Assembly: GCA_023614405.1 (NCBI GenBank)
Contig: CM042694.1
Coordinates: 477,745,392-477,809,391, forward strand
Origin: Avena insularis
Lineage: Eukaryota; Streptophyta; Magnoliopsida; Poales; Poaceae
Direction: 5' to 3'
Length of the DNA: 64,000 nucleotides
Of the stretch, positions 1 through 12,440 are shown in pieces. The notes under the pieces are model-generated. The model was not told the origin of the DNA, did no database searches, and saw only the letters and a program-made list of their open reading frames with translations. The position numbers and the translations under genes were made by a program. Within the stretch, counting starts at the first letter, position 1. Each line of letters begins with the position of its first letter.

Positions 1-962
1 TCTCAAAGATTGATCTTAGGACTGGTTATCACCAACTTAAGATTCGTGCAATGGATATTCCGAAGACCGCCTTTACTACTCGCTATGGTTTATACGAGTA
101 TACGGTTATGTCTTTTGGATTAACCAATGCCCCTGCTTATTTCATGAATCTCATGAATAAGATCTTTATGAATTTCCTCAATAAGTTTGTAGTTGTGTTT
201 ATCGACGACATCCTTATCTACTCCAAGTCAGAAGAAGAGCATGAGCAACATCTGAGAATCATCCTAGAAATCCTGAGGGAGCATCAGTTATATGCCAAGT
301 TCAGCAAGTGTGAGTTTTGGCTGAAAGAAGTAGGATTCCTAGGCCATATTGTGTCTGCCGGAGGAGTCTCTGTTGATCCCACCAAGATCAAAGATGTCGA
401 AGAATGGGAAGCCCCAACCAATCAAACCCAAGTTCGTTCATTTCTCGGATTAGCGGGATATTACCGCAAGTTCATATAAGGATTCTCGAGCATAGCCCGA
501 CCAATGACCTAATTGTTGAAGAAGGACAAGAAGTTTGAATGGATGCACAAGTGTGAAGCCGCCTGTGAGCTGAAGAAGAGATTGATATCCGCCCTGATTT
601 TGATCATGCCAGACATCAAGAAGCCGTTTGATGTGTATTGTGATGCATCCAAGATTGGCTTAGGATGTGTATTGATGCAAGAAGGCAAAGTCATCGCGTA
701 TCTGTCTCGACAATCAAGCAAAGATGAGCAGAACTATCCGACCCATGATCTTGAGCTAGCAGCAGTGGTTCTAGCGTTGAAGACATGGCGTCATTATTTG
801 ATGGGTAATCGCTGTGAGATTTACTCAGATCATAAGAGCTTGAAGTATATCTTCACCCAGAAGGAGATGAATATGAGGCAAAGAAGATGGATAGAGTTAA
901 TCAAGGATTATGACCTTGACATTCACTATCACCCAAGAAGCCAATGTGGTAGCGGATGCTCT
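1..962 (+). pseudogene. Ty3/gypsy (Tekay-type) pol, reverse transcriptase and RNase H part, broken
   Basis: Seen: the reading frame enters from the left edge in the reverse transcriptase palm. The catalytic FIDD box is at 198-209, followed by the [11 protein letters not shown] connection and an RNase H domain with the FDVYCDASK motif near 628-654. The frame is interrupted by TAA at 477-479 and again at 510-512, and shifts near 935 where the HP..NVVADAL segment begins. Known: this domain copies retrotransposon RNA into DNA in cytoplasmic particles. It is nearly identical to 58418-59380 of the second copy in this window, which has an open frame at the same two stops. The copy is therefore dead. 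The left part (gag, protease, 5' LTR) lies outside the window. Tekay lineage is inferred from the chromodomain, the long LTR and, in the sister copy, the Met-tRNA primer site. Confidence 0.92.
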
Positions 963-2511
963 TAGATTGCCGTGTAGGCTTAACACCATGATCAAGGAGA
1001 AGCAACCAAGTTTGTACGAGGCTGGAGCGAGCCAGACCGAGTTAGTTAGCAAAGGATTCCTAGCTAGCATTGAACTTCAACCCACTTTGATTAGCCAAAT
1101 CAAGGAAGCCTGAAGGGAAATGAAAGTATCGATGGAATCAAACATCGACAGGTACAGAAAGGTACCGGATTCACCAAGACGAAGAAGGTATCTTGTGGTA
1201 CAAAGGACGATTCGTGTGCCCAGATTCGAGTCAAGGAGGTTATCATGAAGGAAGCTCATGATACTCTTTATTCTATCCACCGAGGAACAAAGATGTATCG
1301 AATTTGAAAGAGCAATTTTGGTGGCACAAGATGAAGAGAGATCAAGTTACATCGCCAAATGTGACATCATCAATGAGTCAAAGCGAGCATCGAGACCTGC
1401 AGGACTATTGCAACCATTGCAGATTCTGGAATGGAAATGGGATTCCGTCGGAATGGACTTTATCACCGGTTTACCTACTTCTAGTAGGGGAAATGACTCA
1501 ATATGGGTCATAGTTGATAGACTGTCCAAGGTAGCCCACTTCATACCAGTCAAGACAACCTACCAGAGTGCAAAGCTAGCAAAGCTGTACATTGCTAGGA
1601 TTGTTAGTCTGCGTGGAACCCCCAAGACCATCGTCTCAGATCGAGGAACCTAGTTTACTTCAAGATTTTGGCAGACAGTTCAGGAAGGTTTAGGAACCAA
1701 GTTGAATTTCAGTACCGCTTATCACCCGCAAACAGATGGACAAACTGAGAGAGTCAATCAGATCTTGGAGGATATGCTTAGAGCTTGTGTGTTGGAATAC
1801 GGATCAAAATGGGAAGACTGCCTGCCTTTCGTAGAATTCTCATATAACAACAGTTATCAGGCTAGTTTGCAGATGGCACCATTCAAATTCCTATACGGAA
1901 GAAAGTGTCGTACCCCTTTGAATTGGTCGCAAGTAGGAGAGAGTCAGATCTTTGGACCCGACATTCTCCGAGAAGCAGAAGAGAAAGTTCACAAAGTCCG
2001 TGAGCACCTCAAGACCGCCCAATCTGCATGTAAGAGCTATGCTGACAAGAGAAGGAGAGACCTGACTTTCAATATCGGAGATTTCGTATATCTCAAGGTT
2101 TCACCATTGAAGGGAACTCAACGCTTTAGTCTAAAGGGAAAGTTAGCTCCCAGATATATCAGACCTTTCAAGATTCTGAACCGCCGAGGAGAAGTATCGT
2201 ACCAACTGGAACTGCCTAAAGAGATGTCAGCCATCCACAATGTGTTCCATATCTCGTTACTTCGCAAATGCTTGGATGTCCCTGAGAAGACTAAAGTTTT
2301 CAAGAACATCGATCACAGAGCTATGGAAATCAACAATGACCTGACCTATCGGGAAGTACCCATTCGTATCTTAGAAGAAGCCTACAGAACCACCAGGACC
2401 AGGAGTATCAAGTTTCTCAAGATTCAGTGGAGCAACCATACAAAGGAGGAAGCTACTTGGGAGCGCGAAGATTACATTAGAACAGAGTTCCCAGATCTCT
2501 TTAGTTCCTAG
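963..2511 (+). pseudogene. Ty3/gypsy (Tekay-type) pol, integrase and chromodomain part, broken
   Basis: Seen: continuation of the same pol. The zinc-binding region (about 1250-1400) is scrambled by frameshifts. The catalytic core shows GMDFITGLP (near 1450), IVSDRGT (near 1633) and QTERVNQ (near 1740). A TAG at 1651-1653 sits where the sister copy at 60088 has CAG. From 1702 the frame is open to 2511 and ends in a chromodomain-like tail ([25 protein letters not shown] motif). Known: integrase inserts the DNA copy, and C-terminal chromodomains of plant chromoviruses bind modified histones and steer insertion into heterochromatin. The end is natural: the stop is followed by a short spacer, the polypurine tract and the LTR. 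Confidence 0.9.
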
Positions 2512-2542
2512 TTTTCTTTGTAAATCTCGGGACGAGATTTTG

Positions 2543-2557
2543 TTTAAGGGGGGAAGG
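2543..2557 (+). other. polypurine tract of the first Tekay-type element
   Basis: A purine run (TTTAAGGGGGGAAGG) two bases before the TG that opens the LTR. It primes plus-strand DNA synthesis. The second copy has the same tract at 60980-60994 with one base change. Confidence 0.8.
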
Positions 2558-3227
2558 TTTGTAACATCCCAAAACTTTAATCCAAGCTTATCAAGATCAA
2601 ATCATCCAAAAATAGGGTTAACAAAAACTTTTCCAAATTTAAAATGAAAGCATTCATATATGTGTGCATTTAAAATAGGAGTTGTTTGAATTGCCATGAT
2701 TGATTGATCCAATGCTTGTAAAATGTTTCTTAGGTGATTTAAACATCATTACATCATTCCCAAACTTTTCCTAAAGAAAATCAAATAAAAAAGAATTAAA
2801 AAGAAGGAATGGTCATTTTGGCAAATTTAACTCTCATGCCTACTTTGGCTATTCCTAGTACTCAATTCTTAACAGAAACAATTCTTGATCTTTGCACCCC
2901 TTGCTAGCACGCCCTGTCCCCGCTCGCAAAGACCATCCCTTGGCACCAGCCCGCGCCCGCCGCTCCACCTCGACCTGGAGAACACCCTAGATATCCCCGT
3001 TCGCCGCCCAAAGCCTCACAACCACCGCTCGCCGTGGACACCGCCGCTTCGGCCGTGCAGAGCGCCACCTCGCCCAGACCGCGTGCCACCGCCCCTACGG
3101 CCGCATTCAATTCCTAGAGCACCGCCAGGGAACCGCCCATCGATCACCATCCCCCGCCATGCTGCTAGCTCCTCGTAGCCATGTCGCCACCTCGACCGCC
3201 CATCCCGCTCGGTCTCACCGTCGGGCC

Positions 3228-3235
3228 TATAAAAG
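3228..3235 (+). promoter_or_regulatory. LTR TATA box
   Basis: TATAAAAG at the end of the GC-rich part of the LTR. It is in the same place as TATAAAAG at 62188 in the second copy and TATAAATAG at 43622 in the solo LTR. It is the likely core promoter, with transcription starting a few tens of bases downstream. Confidence 0.6.
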
Positions 3236-4374
3236 GAGCCTCCCCAGCCATTCTTCTACACACCATTCCACTCCCCTCACCTCTCTGAACCTCACCCACC
3301 TTTAGCCAGAGCAAGTGGAGCAGCAGCTCGCTGGAATTGGAGCTGGAGCCGCCACCTCTGGAGGAGAAGGGTGTCGTTGATTTCGGCCGCCCCAAGCTCC
3401 GCCGCGACCGCGCCTCGCCTCGCCATTGTCTTCCACTTTGTTTGCCCTCCTTGCCGACCCTGCTGGAACCCTAGTACGCCCCCAGTAGACCCCCACCGAG
3501 CCGCTAGGGTTCGAGCTTGTTAAGAACTGTTCGTGCCGACGACGACCCTTTAGCCGCTGATCTCGCTTCTAATCCTCGACCCATGCTGCTGCTTAGTTTG
3601 CGTGTTAAGTGTCTGACAAGCGGGACCCCACAGTGAGCCGAGCCCACATGGAGCGCCACTGGGCCGGCCCATTCCTTTTCCCGCGCTAGCCCATTGATTC
3701 AAATCTGGATTTTTCTTTTTTAGTTAAATCTAGTTTCTGTCCACTATTTCAAAAATCAATTCAGAGAGTTTTAGAAATCCAAATTGCATGAAACCAAATT
3801 TTTCTGAAAGGTATTAAAATGATCTATCCAAGCCCATTGGATTTAATTCAATTAGGGTTATAGATCTCTCCTAATAAAAATAAGAAGACAGAAGCTTTTG
3901 CAACTTGCAACATTTTTATAAAATCAACCAAGTTAGCTTTTGAGTTGATTCCAACTCTCAAAAATCACATTTCATCATATCTATCTAACCATGTAGTAAT
4001 AATAAGTTTACATGCAGTTACTTTGGACTAGTACCAAAATAATGCTATATAGGCATTTCTAGTCACTTTAAATCATTAAATAATGAACTTAAACCAAAGT
4101 AATATTGATCCAACCCTTAAATCTCATTCCCAGATGTTAGAATATGTGGTGAGGACATGTGTCCACATGATCCCATATTTTGGTGGTGAATATTAAAATT
4201 TTAGTTAATATTTCAATGAGTAGAAATTACTTTTCTAAAATAAAAAGGATGAAACTATTGAATTAAAACTTGGGATGTTTGTGATGATAATAGATCATGA
4301 AATGTGTGTCTTAGAATGCTACTTAGCCTAGTTAAGTACTGTTTGGTGATTGTGCACTCCCTATGCATTTATAG

Positions 4375-4460
4375 ACGCTAGTACCGACCAAGCTTTCGAG
4401 GAGGAGGAGTTCTACCAAGAAGAAGAAGAAAACTTCAACCACTGCACCAACCAAGGCAAG
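4375..4460 (+). other. conserved acidic exon-like segment inside the LTR
   Basis: Seen: after a splice-acceptor-like TTTATAG comes an open stretch reading roughly A-S-T-D-Q-A-F, then four Glu, F-Y-Q, four Glu, N-F-N-H-C. The same segment is at 44780-44872, 53651-53740 and 63344-63430. Length changes between copies are whole codons (an extra GAG, extra GAA), as expected for a translated segment. No family is recognised. It could instead be a purine-rich regulatory element whose GAG and GAA repeats vary by slippage. Confidence 0.4.
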
Positions 4461-5562
4461 CTATTGTTAGCAGGCTAGAATTAAACTAGATGGTTTAGCA
4501 AAGATGCCTTAAGCAGGCTTTGATCACACCCCTTTAACTATTAGTACCCCAAGTCTTATTGACAAGTTTTACCTCCCTTAGTTTACACAAAGTTCTTTAC
4601 TTAATGTTGAAGGTAGCATAAAAAGTATAAAACTTGACCTACTTAGAAATCTTTAGATATCACTCTATGGAAGAAGATTGAACCCATCACTTCCACCTTA
4701 GTGAACACTCTTAACTTAGTATCTTAGTATATTTCAAAAACTTGAGTCACTCTAGATGGGAATACTTGGTGAAAATGAATTATGAAAACCTTAGAATAAT
4801 GAGTCATTCTATTGAGATGTTTTGACATGTGTTGAGAAACAAAACTGGTTTATGATGATGAAAATGACGAGGCATGAGCCTTAACCCTTTTATAAAACTG
4901 ATGGTTGGATTCGGATACGATACCATTCCAAATTTACCGTACAACCACATTACCTGAATTGGGTAAGGCTTAGCTGGAAATTTATATGCCTTAGTATTAG
5001 TTCCCTTACGGGAGAAGTTTGAGCTGAGGCTACCTCTCAATATTGTCCACCTATGCAGTGCCCAAGATGACTGATGGTCATGGTTGGGAGGCCATGCTCA
5101 TAGGAGAGGTGCTTGTACTAGGGTGTGTAAAGGGAAGGTTATGTTTGATTATCTGCATACTAAGTATGATGATTCAGGGTTATCCCACATGGATGTATTG
5201 AATCTTGTGGTGAAAGTGTACCACCTCTGCAGAGTGTCAAACTATTCAATAGCCGCGTCCGTGGTTATGGGCGATTGAATGGCCATCTTGCTTAGTTGTC
5301 AGATGTTTTCTAAATAACTTGAAACGAATGATGAACTTTGACTTGACCACAACAGGGTTGTGTTGATGATAATAGCTTCCCAACTTAAGTGATTCTAGAA
5401 CTTTACTTTATTCTTCTTTGCTTCTGAACTCAGCTTAGGTTTCAAACTTAATTTGATAGTTAAACTTAGATTCAGCACTTTAACTTAGATTAATACTCCT
5501 TGCTAGTAGTAGTTTGCGAGTACTTAAAGAGTAGTCATGGCTTTTGTCCCTAGCTATTATCA

Positions 5563-5622
5563 TGGCCAGACTATGAAGGAGATTATCAAGATGATGGTCA
5601 GCAGGACGGCTATGATAACTAG
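5563..5622 (+). other. second acidic, Tyr/Asp-rich open segment in the LTR
   Basis: Reads W-P-D-Y-E-G-D-Y-Q-D-D-G-Q-Q-D-G-Y-D-N and then TAG at 5620-5622, with further open codons after the stop. The solo LTR (near 46012) and the 5' LTR of the last element (near 54880) have the same segment with mostly synonymous-looking differences and also a TAG at the same place. It may be the final exon of a short LTR-encoded peptide. Function unknown. Confidence 0.35.
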
Positions 5623-5873
5623 GACTATCTGCCTTTGTCAGCATTGCCTGTGCCCCTGAAGATGGACCCCACCGCTACGCTATCATTTATTTCCGCTGCT
5701 TGTTGTATTAAAGACTGGATCATGAGATCCTTATTTGTGTAAAATCTTATGTATGGTTTGTAATGGATGATGTACTATGATATCCAATCCGTTATGTCTC
5801 GCAAAAATGGTAATCCTGGGATTGCAAGGTATGGCATAACGGGCATCTGGGATTAAAAATCCGGGTGTTGACA

Positions 5874-8800
5874 CTAGCCAAATAGGCATATACTTATAGG
5901 TTGAGGTTTATGTTCCACCAAATAGGTGAACTTGCCAATACATTCAAAGTATTGACCATTCATGGCTACAACCTTTCATGTTGCAGGTTACCTTGAAGAT
6001 GAGTGAGGTACGATATTAGGGTTACGAGTCTATACTCAGCATGTCTTCGCCTGTGGCTCTTGATGGGGCTCTTTATAGTTATTAGCCTTCAATTGTTGTC
6101 CTTCTTTACAAGGAGCTAGCCCTTCTGCTATGCAACTTGTATGTGATTATGTAAAATTCTGGATCATGCAATGTAATAGAAATATGACCTTCGTTTCGTG
6201 ATAATACATCCTGAACTGTGTGGGCTAGCGAGTTGATCCAGGAACTAGCACTAAATAGCACAGAGACTTTGTCCCCTACCGTGTCGGGTCACTTCAATTT
6301 ATATGGTCCCAACGAGTCATTTCACCCAGGTGGTTCATTAAGTTATGTTTTTTTTTACACCAAAATAAATACCTTTAAACATCACATAACAAGGTATGAA
6401 TCTACCCACGGAATCTATAGCATGGCTAAGCATTCAACTCCTACGTTGTTTTCCACTCATCAATGAAGATACATGTGACTATCCTATATGGATTGCATAA
6501 CATAGCATAAATACTATAGATAGTCCTACACATGCAGTCTTTGAAAACATCTAATGCATACGAAAATATAGTAGGATATTAATGAAGTAAACTTGCCTTT
6601 TGTGAAGTTGTTGGATTCACTCTCTTCACAACCACAACAGTTACTCTCCGGGCAATCTACACGGTTCATGAACATCGAAATGAATACTCAACCAAGAAAT
6701 TGCACACAAATCAATATCACACAAAGAAAGGTAGGCCAAGCATGGTAAAAGGTTTTGTTTCTATAATAAATGTTTTATTAAAACATTTATTTAAATTTAG
6801 TTGTGTTCAAAATGGCATTTGAAAGAGGTAAGGATTCATATTTTAATAATATTGTTGTAAACTTAAAGAATAATTTTACTCTCTGGTCATATTGGACCAG
6901 AGGACTAAAATATGAGCATTTTGAAATAATATTCATTTCAAAACCACTTTTACAATTAAAGTTCTGCCTATAATGGCTAAATGGCAAATCTATAATATTG
7001 TTCAAATTTTAAATCTAATAGTGGGATACTGTAGTACTACTGACAAGGATTTCATAAAGGTATTATTTAAAAATATGGATTTACAGAATATTTACTATGA
7101 TTTAAATACTATAGCATAGAGTTTAAATTTTAAAATAATTTGCTATGGCAAAACACAAATTTTAATTCACATTTTTCTGAATCCAACCATAGGTCATTTG
7201 CTAAATTTGGCCTAACAGGTCATTTTCTATGAATTTAGCAAGTTAGGGTAATTTTCTGTCCATTTCTAAAATGAATAAGGAATAAAACAAAAATAAATGA
7301 CACGTGGCACACTATCCTATTGGACGGTACTAGTTCGGGGCTAGAATCAACAGGAACCATTGGATCTTTATAAAATGGACGGGCATATACACGCGGCTCT
7401 AGGATGGGCTCGAGTCTTGGCCCGCGGCTAAGCTGCCGGCTCGGCTCGACTAGGTTTGTTCCTGACCGTCAATGCCCGATCGGATGACACGGGAGAGGGA
7501 GGAAGTTCACCTAGCGTTTCTCGTCCCCAAAAATGGAGGAGGAGGCTGCGCTGGGTTCGGTAAATGATGACTTTGATGCTTTGCTGGTCTCGGTGGACGG
7601 CGAAGAAGACGACGATGTGTAGGGTCGCAAGGGGAGGTCGAAGGTGCGGTCCTTGTCAGCCTTTTCTTCTTATAGCTGCTTAGAGGAGTGGCTAGAGTGG
7701 CAGCAGCATTGATCATCGATGATGGAGTACTGTGGCTGCCAGAAAAAGAACGGGAAGGGATTCAGGAGGTTCACAGAGAAGAGGGGAAGAAGTAGAGGAT
7801 GAAAGGGGTGGCAAGGTCTCGGATACCCGTTGGAATCATCGATGGACTCGCGGTAGACGAAGGGGCTCCAGTGAAGAATTTGGGAAACCGGCGGCACAAT
7901 GGTGGGCGAGCTCTGGGGCAAAGAAGGGGGTCCCGAGTGGATTTAAAGGAGTAGGCGAGCTCAACGGGGGAGGCTAGGGAGGAGTGGGGCGAGTGGGGGA
8001 TCATGGTGGTGAGCAGATCATGGTGAGGGAGTGGTTCGGGAGGAAGGGGAAGAAGAGGCAGGGCCCGCGTGGTAGTGGGCGAGAGCAGGATGGGCCGCTG
8101 CTAGAGCTGGGCCTCTAGGCACCGCATGAGCGTCGGATAGGAGGGTGGTGGGGGTAGCAGAAAGTGCTGCTGTACTGGGCCGACATGACTGGGAAGGTCT
8201 GGGTCGGCCTAGCTGGTCAGTGTGCTATTTTTTTTTCTTTTTTTTTCTGTTTAACCATTTCTTTTACAACTTTAGTTTTATAACTCCAAAAGGAGTAAAG
8301 TCAATTTCTATTTAGATTTAAAGAACATACTTTTTACCAAAGGAAAATACCAAGTTTGCCACTAAGCATTTATTGCTTATAGGGCTAATTTGGAGAATAC
8401 AAGATAGAGTTTTAGGGTTTTAATATGTATCAGGTAAATTTATAAAATCAAAATGTTTTCCTTGAATAATAGGAAGACTACTTTATTAACCAAATAATTT
8501 TTTTTACAAATCTCTTTCTTTAACCAACGTCCTTTTAGCTTGTTGATATTCTTTAAGGACAAAAAAATGTCTTATAATTTTCTCAAAACAAATCATTTTA
8601 AAAGAGGAAAAATATTAATATATAAATAATATTTAAAGTCATTTTAGTAAACATTTTTTTGAAAGTATACTTTATGCAAAATGCTTTTTGTAGGGGAAAT
8701 ATATTTGGCAAATATGATTTTGTATTTTGATAAAACTAAATTCAAATGCTTTTGTTTTTCTAAAACCAAATAACTCTAATAGTTTTGAAATATATCCCTT

Positions 8801-8980
8801 CCCTGTCATTTGTACCAAATACTTTTATTTGGGAAAGGAATTTTCTATAATTTCATATACTTTGAAAATCTTCTTTTCTTTTGAAAATTTCAAATAAGGA
8901 AAATAAAATTTTAGCAAACTATTTAAACAATTTTATTTTATTTTAAGATTCCAAAATTTGAAAAGTTTTGGGATGTTACA
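5874..8980 (-). mobile_element. minus-strand LTR-like block of another gypsy element, interrupted on its left
   Basis: Seen: the right end reads CAAAACTT-type sequence in reverse and closes with GGGATGTTACA at 8980, the mirror of the TGTAACATCCC start shared by the Tekay-type LTRs here. Reading leftward there is an AT-rich part, a GC-rich part at 8200-7380 with a TATA-like TTTAAA near 7945, then AT-rich sequence, which is the usual layout of these LTRs. The left end was not found; the first Tekay-type element apparently sits in it (junction at 5873/5874). Orientation of 5874-6300 is uncertain. Open frames in the GC-rich part (7507-8004) overlap on both strands and resemble no protein. Confidence 0.45.
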
Positions 8981-9299
8981 TGTACATTGATGTGTTCCAC
9001 GAGCGCTATTTGTTCTATTCCATGTAGTGTATATTTGAGTTCCAAAAGTAGTTATATTTTTTTCCATGTGCGCTAAATTTTGATTTATTTAGTATTAAAT
9101 TTGTGTCCCATCTTGGTTGTGATTTTTGTTCCATGAGCGCTAAAGTTTTGATCCATCTTATCAAAATTTTGTGTTTCGCTTTTTAGTCATTGTTTGTTCC
9201 ATGAAAACTGAAATGTGTGTTCCACTTACTAATCTAATTTTTGTCTCTCTTGCATCTACTAGTAAGATTGCACATGCAACACACGAAACCTATTATATA
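8981..9299. repeat. T-rich GTTCC(A) degenerate repeat, copy 1
   Basis: A T-rich stretch in which GTTCC or GTTCCA(TG) recurs every 20-45 bases, often followed by (A)GCGCTAAA. It ends near 9263-9290 with ACTAGTAAGATTGCACATGC, similar to the right end of copy 2 at 15173-15205. The left end is cut by the minus-strand LTR. No coding sense seen. Element class unknown. Confidence 0.55.
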
Positions 9300-9301
9300 T
9301 A

Positions 9302-9391
9302 CTCCCTCCGACCCATATTAGTTGACTTAGATTTAGCTAGATACATCCATATCTAAACAAATTTGAGTCAACTAATATGGGTCAGAGGGAG
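9302..9391. mobile_element. Stowaway-type MITE, 90 bp
   Basis: Ends are inverted repeats (CTCCCTCCGACCCATATTAG and its mirror CTAATATGGGTCAGAGGGAG) flanked by TA on both sides (9300-9301, 9392-9393). This is the classic form of Tc1/mariner-related Stowaway elements of grasses. It has no coding capacity and needs a transposase from elsewhere. Confidence 0.92.
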
Positions 9392-12300
9392 TATTACAAT
9401 TATTTACAATTTAACATCAATGGTATTGGTGGTGGGTGTAAATATTTGAGAACACAATGAAACCCAAGAATCAAAGTAGCACATACTAAGGCATGTTCTA
9501 CTTCCGCAAAAGCAATGATGCCACCAAATTAGGAGCTACTGCATAAGAGAGCAAGCAAGTAGAGATTTCAAGAGAATTTTAAAAATAACATGGATCACTA
9601 CAATAAATAGGAGATATATTCTAAGGCAAAAAATGCAAATGGCTCAAACATGCAACTTCCTGTAACATCAAATTAAGACAAAGAGAAAGATTGATCCAAG
9701 TAATACATGAAAATGGGATGCCTAATTCTTGTCGCTATGCTTAAAATGATTTATGAATGTGCCAGCGATATCAAATTAAATCTTAGCAATTTAAGCCACT
9801 CCGAAAGATTGACCCAAGCAATAATACATGAAAAGAAGGTTGTTCATTCTTGTTGCTACATTTGAATTGATTCATTGAATGTTTTCTGGCTGATAATAAA
9901 AAAATAGCAGTTGAGTGCAAAAGCAATAAAACACAGTTAATTTGATGGTCGCTCAATCGCGCTCACTTAGCTTTTAGGTGTTGATTGATCTCTATCATGA
10001 TTGATCATAAAACACAATCTTCCTTCCTCACAACACCAACCTGTTGAAAGTATTAATGTAAGCAAACATCACAGGACGTGCACGCTAACCTTAATTAGTT
10101 TTAGCTTGGGCCTATGGTCAGTACACATGTACATCTATATACATTTATAGGCATGAATCCTATGAATCGACAATGATAAATCATGATGCCAGATGCGAAA
10201 CCTGAAGGAGTGCGACTCTGAAACACAAAGTGCTATACAAGCACAATCATGAGATGTCCAAAATCTAGAAAGAATAGTAATGCCTCAATCTTCCATGGTA
10301 GCCTTGAAATCTTTCTACAAAGCAGAAATCGCAATCTGGGAATACAAGATACACGGTTAATGGATAGTAGCAGACTCAAGTTCTACATGACTATGAATAA
10401 AAGTAATACAAGGATCTCTTCGAGCTAAAAATAACCAGTTTCAGCAACGTAAACACAACCTAGTTCAGAGCCTCTTGATTGCCTGATGGAAAACTTATCT
10501 CAACGGTTTGGTCATATGTGAGTTGTGAGCTATCCTTCATCTTCTTCTCCAAAACATGTATTGCTTCCTGTCCTTAAGTCCTCCCATAGAACAGCCAAAA
10601 GATCAAAGGAGTTAGTAATAACATTTATCATCCAAACAAAATGAAAATTAGGATTTAACAATCTGGTTCAGCATCTGAATGAGCCGGGCATGGTACATCA
10701 CTATTGAAATAACCTTGGGTTAATAAAATAAAAGGACTATAATCATGGCAATCGTCATAAAAACTATTTTCTGGAGATTCATCTGACCACCTTAGTGGGA
10801 AATATACTGCGTGCTTTGCTTATTTCATGCACATGGAACAATAGTATGCGAGCATGTGCAGTATATCATTAACTTTGGTCTTACCTAGTACCTACTATAT
10901 ACTTGCATCTAAATCTCCTAATACTGGACTGAAATGACTGAGCATGGCATGATAGTAAGAGTTCTCAAAGAAAGTACCAAAAACACAAAATAAATGGAAT
11001 GTAAAATATATCAAGGTGTTATTGACTTGAGTATTTACAAAAATATTGAATCATTTGAGAAAAGTAAAAGCTATCAAGATGTTATTAATTGATATGGCAA
11101 GTGCTCGAACATGAGAAGTGCAAAACCAACCAGCCTGAGAAACAACCATACAGATATAAAATGAATTATAAAGAAATTTTATATTGGAAATATTTCAATA
11201 GCTAGATTGAATTCAAATGAAGAGAAAGCTGACATGAATAGGGCTCATGTAAAAACCATAGTTGGATGCATAGCCTCAAGAAGGGAAAGAATAATCAGTA
11301 ATCAAAGATTAACCCTACAATAATATTGCACCATGTAACAATAAAAAATATTATGACACATGTTTCATTAGATTCAACATAGGAAACCAATAGTAAAAAA
11401 AATATATAAAGCATTAGGTATTTACCATGCATAAACCGAAGTACATTCTTCAAAAAATTAGGTCTGTACCAATTAAAGTAGCAGCTCGAGGGTGGTTGCA
11501 GTGTGACGGCTGTCCGTGTAGATGGTAGGAAATCAAAATTTCAGAACAAAGATGCGAACTTAGTGAATACACATCGGTAGAACAACTGATGGCTACCACT
11601 CAATATTAGTTCAGAATGTGCTAGGATTTAATCATAGATGCACTCACTCAGTTTTACACAGATTTGATAGAACAACTGGAACAAATTCACACAAATACGG
11701 CCTGCCATAGCTTGCCTACAAAATCGACCAAGCTATCATCATATGTTAAACAGTAAGTGTTTAGTTTACTGATTTTAAAATATTGCAGCCTCATGTGGAA
11801 GTACAGATGAATGGCCTTCGGCGTCTAGCAAGTGATGTCTCTGCCTCCAATTACACCCACAACCCTCCACCACCGAATCTGGAGAGAAAAAGAAAAACCT
11901 GCAATTAACCGAATTGGTGGTCATTCTAGGATGCAACGTTGAGGGTGTCTCCTACATTGGATGAAGCCCGCGCTAAGGGGGCTCTCTACGGGAATCGGCG
12001 TTGTCGCTCGTGTGAGGGGAACAAATGTGGCGTGAGAACAATGCCGTGTGGGGAGGTGACAATGCAGGTCAGGCGGTGACACGTGGACCAGTGGTGTCAC
12101 GTGGAGAGGATGCAGCAGCGCATTGTGGCGGCGAATGGAAAGACGGTGATCTGATCTAGGATGGAGGGCGCTGCGAGGAGAGGATGCGGCACCGCATGGA
12201 TAGAGGACACTGGGCGATTTGATCTGGGTGAAACCGTGCAAGGCAGTTCTTTTCCTTTCCATCCGTGGGCGGACTCTGCATAGTGCTCTGGACGCGGTAC

Positions 12301-12440
12301 CGTCTAACCATAGTCCATGAAAATTATTCGCTAAGTGCACCAAGGAAAAATATTAGGCTAATGTAAGTTGTTAGATTGTCTTTAGTGGGTCTAATCATGC
12401 GGTTTTAGTAGTTCCGTGTGTATTTGTGGGGTAAGTTTAG
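9392..12440. other. about 3 kb without a recognisable gene
   Basis: AT-rich, apparently low-copy sequence between the two GTTCC repeat copies. It holds a direct duplication at 9686-9880. A minus-strand open frame of 140 codons (11921-12343) is rich in Arg, His, Pro and Ser and resembles nothing I know; I treat it as chance in a GC-richer patch. No splice-consistent gene, LTR end or transposase motif was found. Confidence 0.5.
9686..9880. repeat. diverged direct duplication, about 115-bp spacing
   Basis: The segment from GAAAGATTGATCCAAG (9686) with ATACATGAAAA, ATTCTTGTCGCTA and a TTATGAATG end recurs from GAAAGATTGACCCAAG (about 9803) to ATTGAATG (about 9880). About three quarters of the bases look identical by eye. 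Confidence 0.6.

Larger units (their letters stand above)
2560..5873 (+). mobile_element. 3' LTR of the first Tekay-type element, complete, 3314 bp
   Basis: Seen: starts TGTAACATCCC right after the polypurine tract and ends GGTGTTGACA. The same end at 55187 is followed by a primer-binding site, which fixes the boundary. Internal order: AT-rich start, GC-rich stretch 2900-3680 with a TATA box, AT-rich middle, an acidic exon-like segment at 4375-4460, and a second one at 5563-5622. Several open frames in the GC-rich part are chance. The downstream flank is CTAGC; the matching left target duplication lies outside the window. Confidence 0.88.

Noticed and set aside
2885..3496. Several overlapping open frames on both strands in the GC-rich part of the LTR
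   Set aside because: The same kind of frames recurs in other LTRs (43011-43901, 61708-62584) without sequence conservation at the protein level; they reflect GC content around the LTR promoter.
7507..8004. Overlapping GC-rich open frames on both strands
   Set aside because: No recognisable protein, both strands equally open, placed in the promoter-like part of a minus-strand LTR.
11921..12343. 140-codon minus-strand open frame
   Set aside because: Composition is Arg/His/Pro/Ser-rich and low in complexity, no domain, no supporting neighbours; likely chance in a GC-richer patch.
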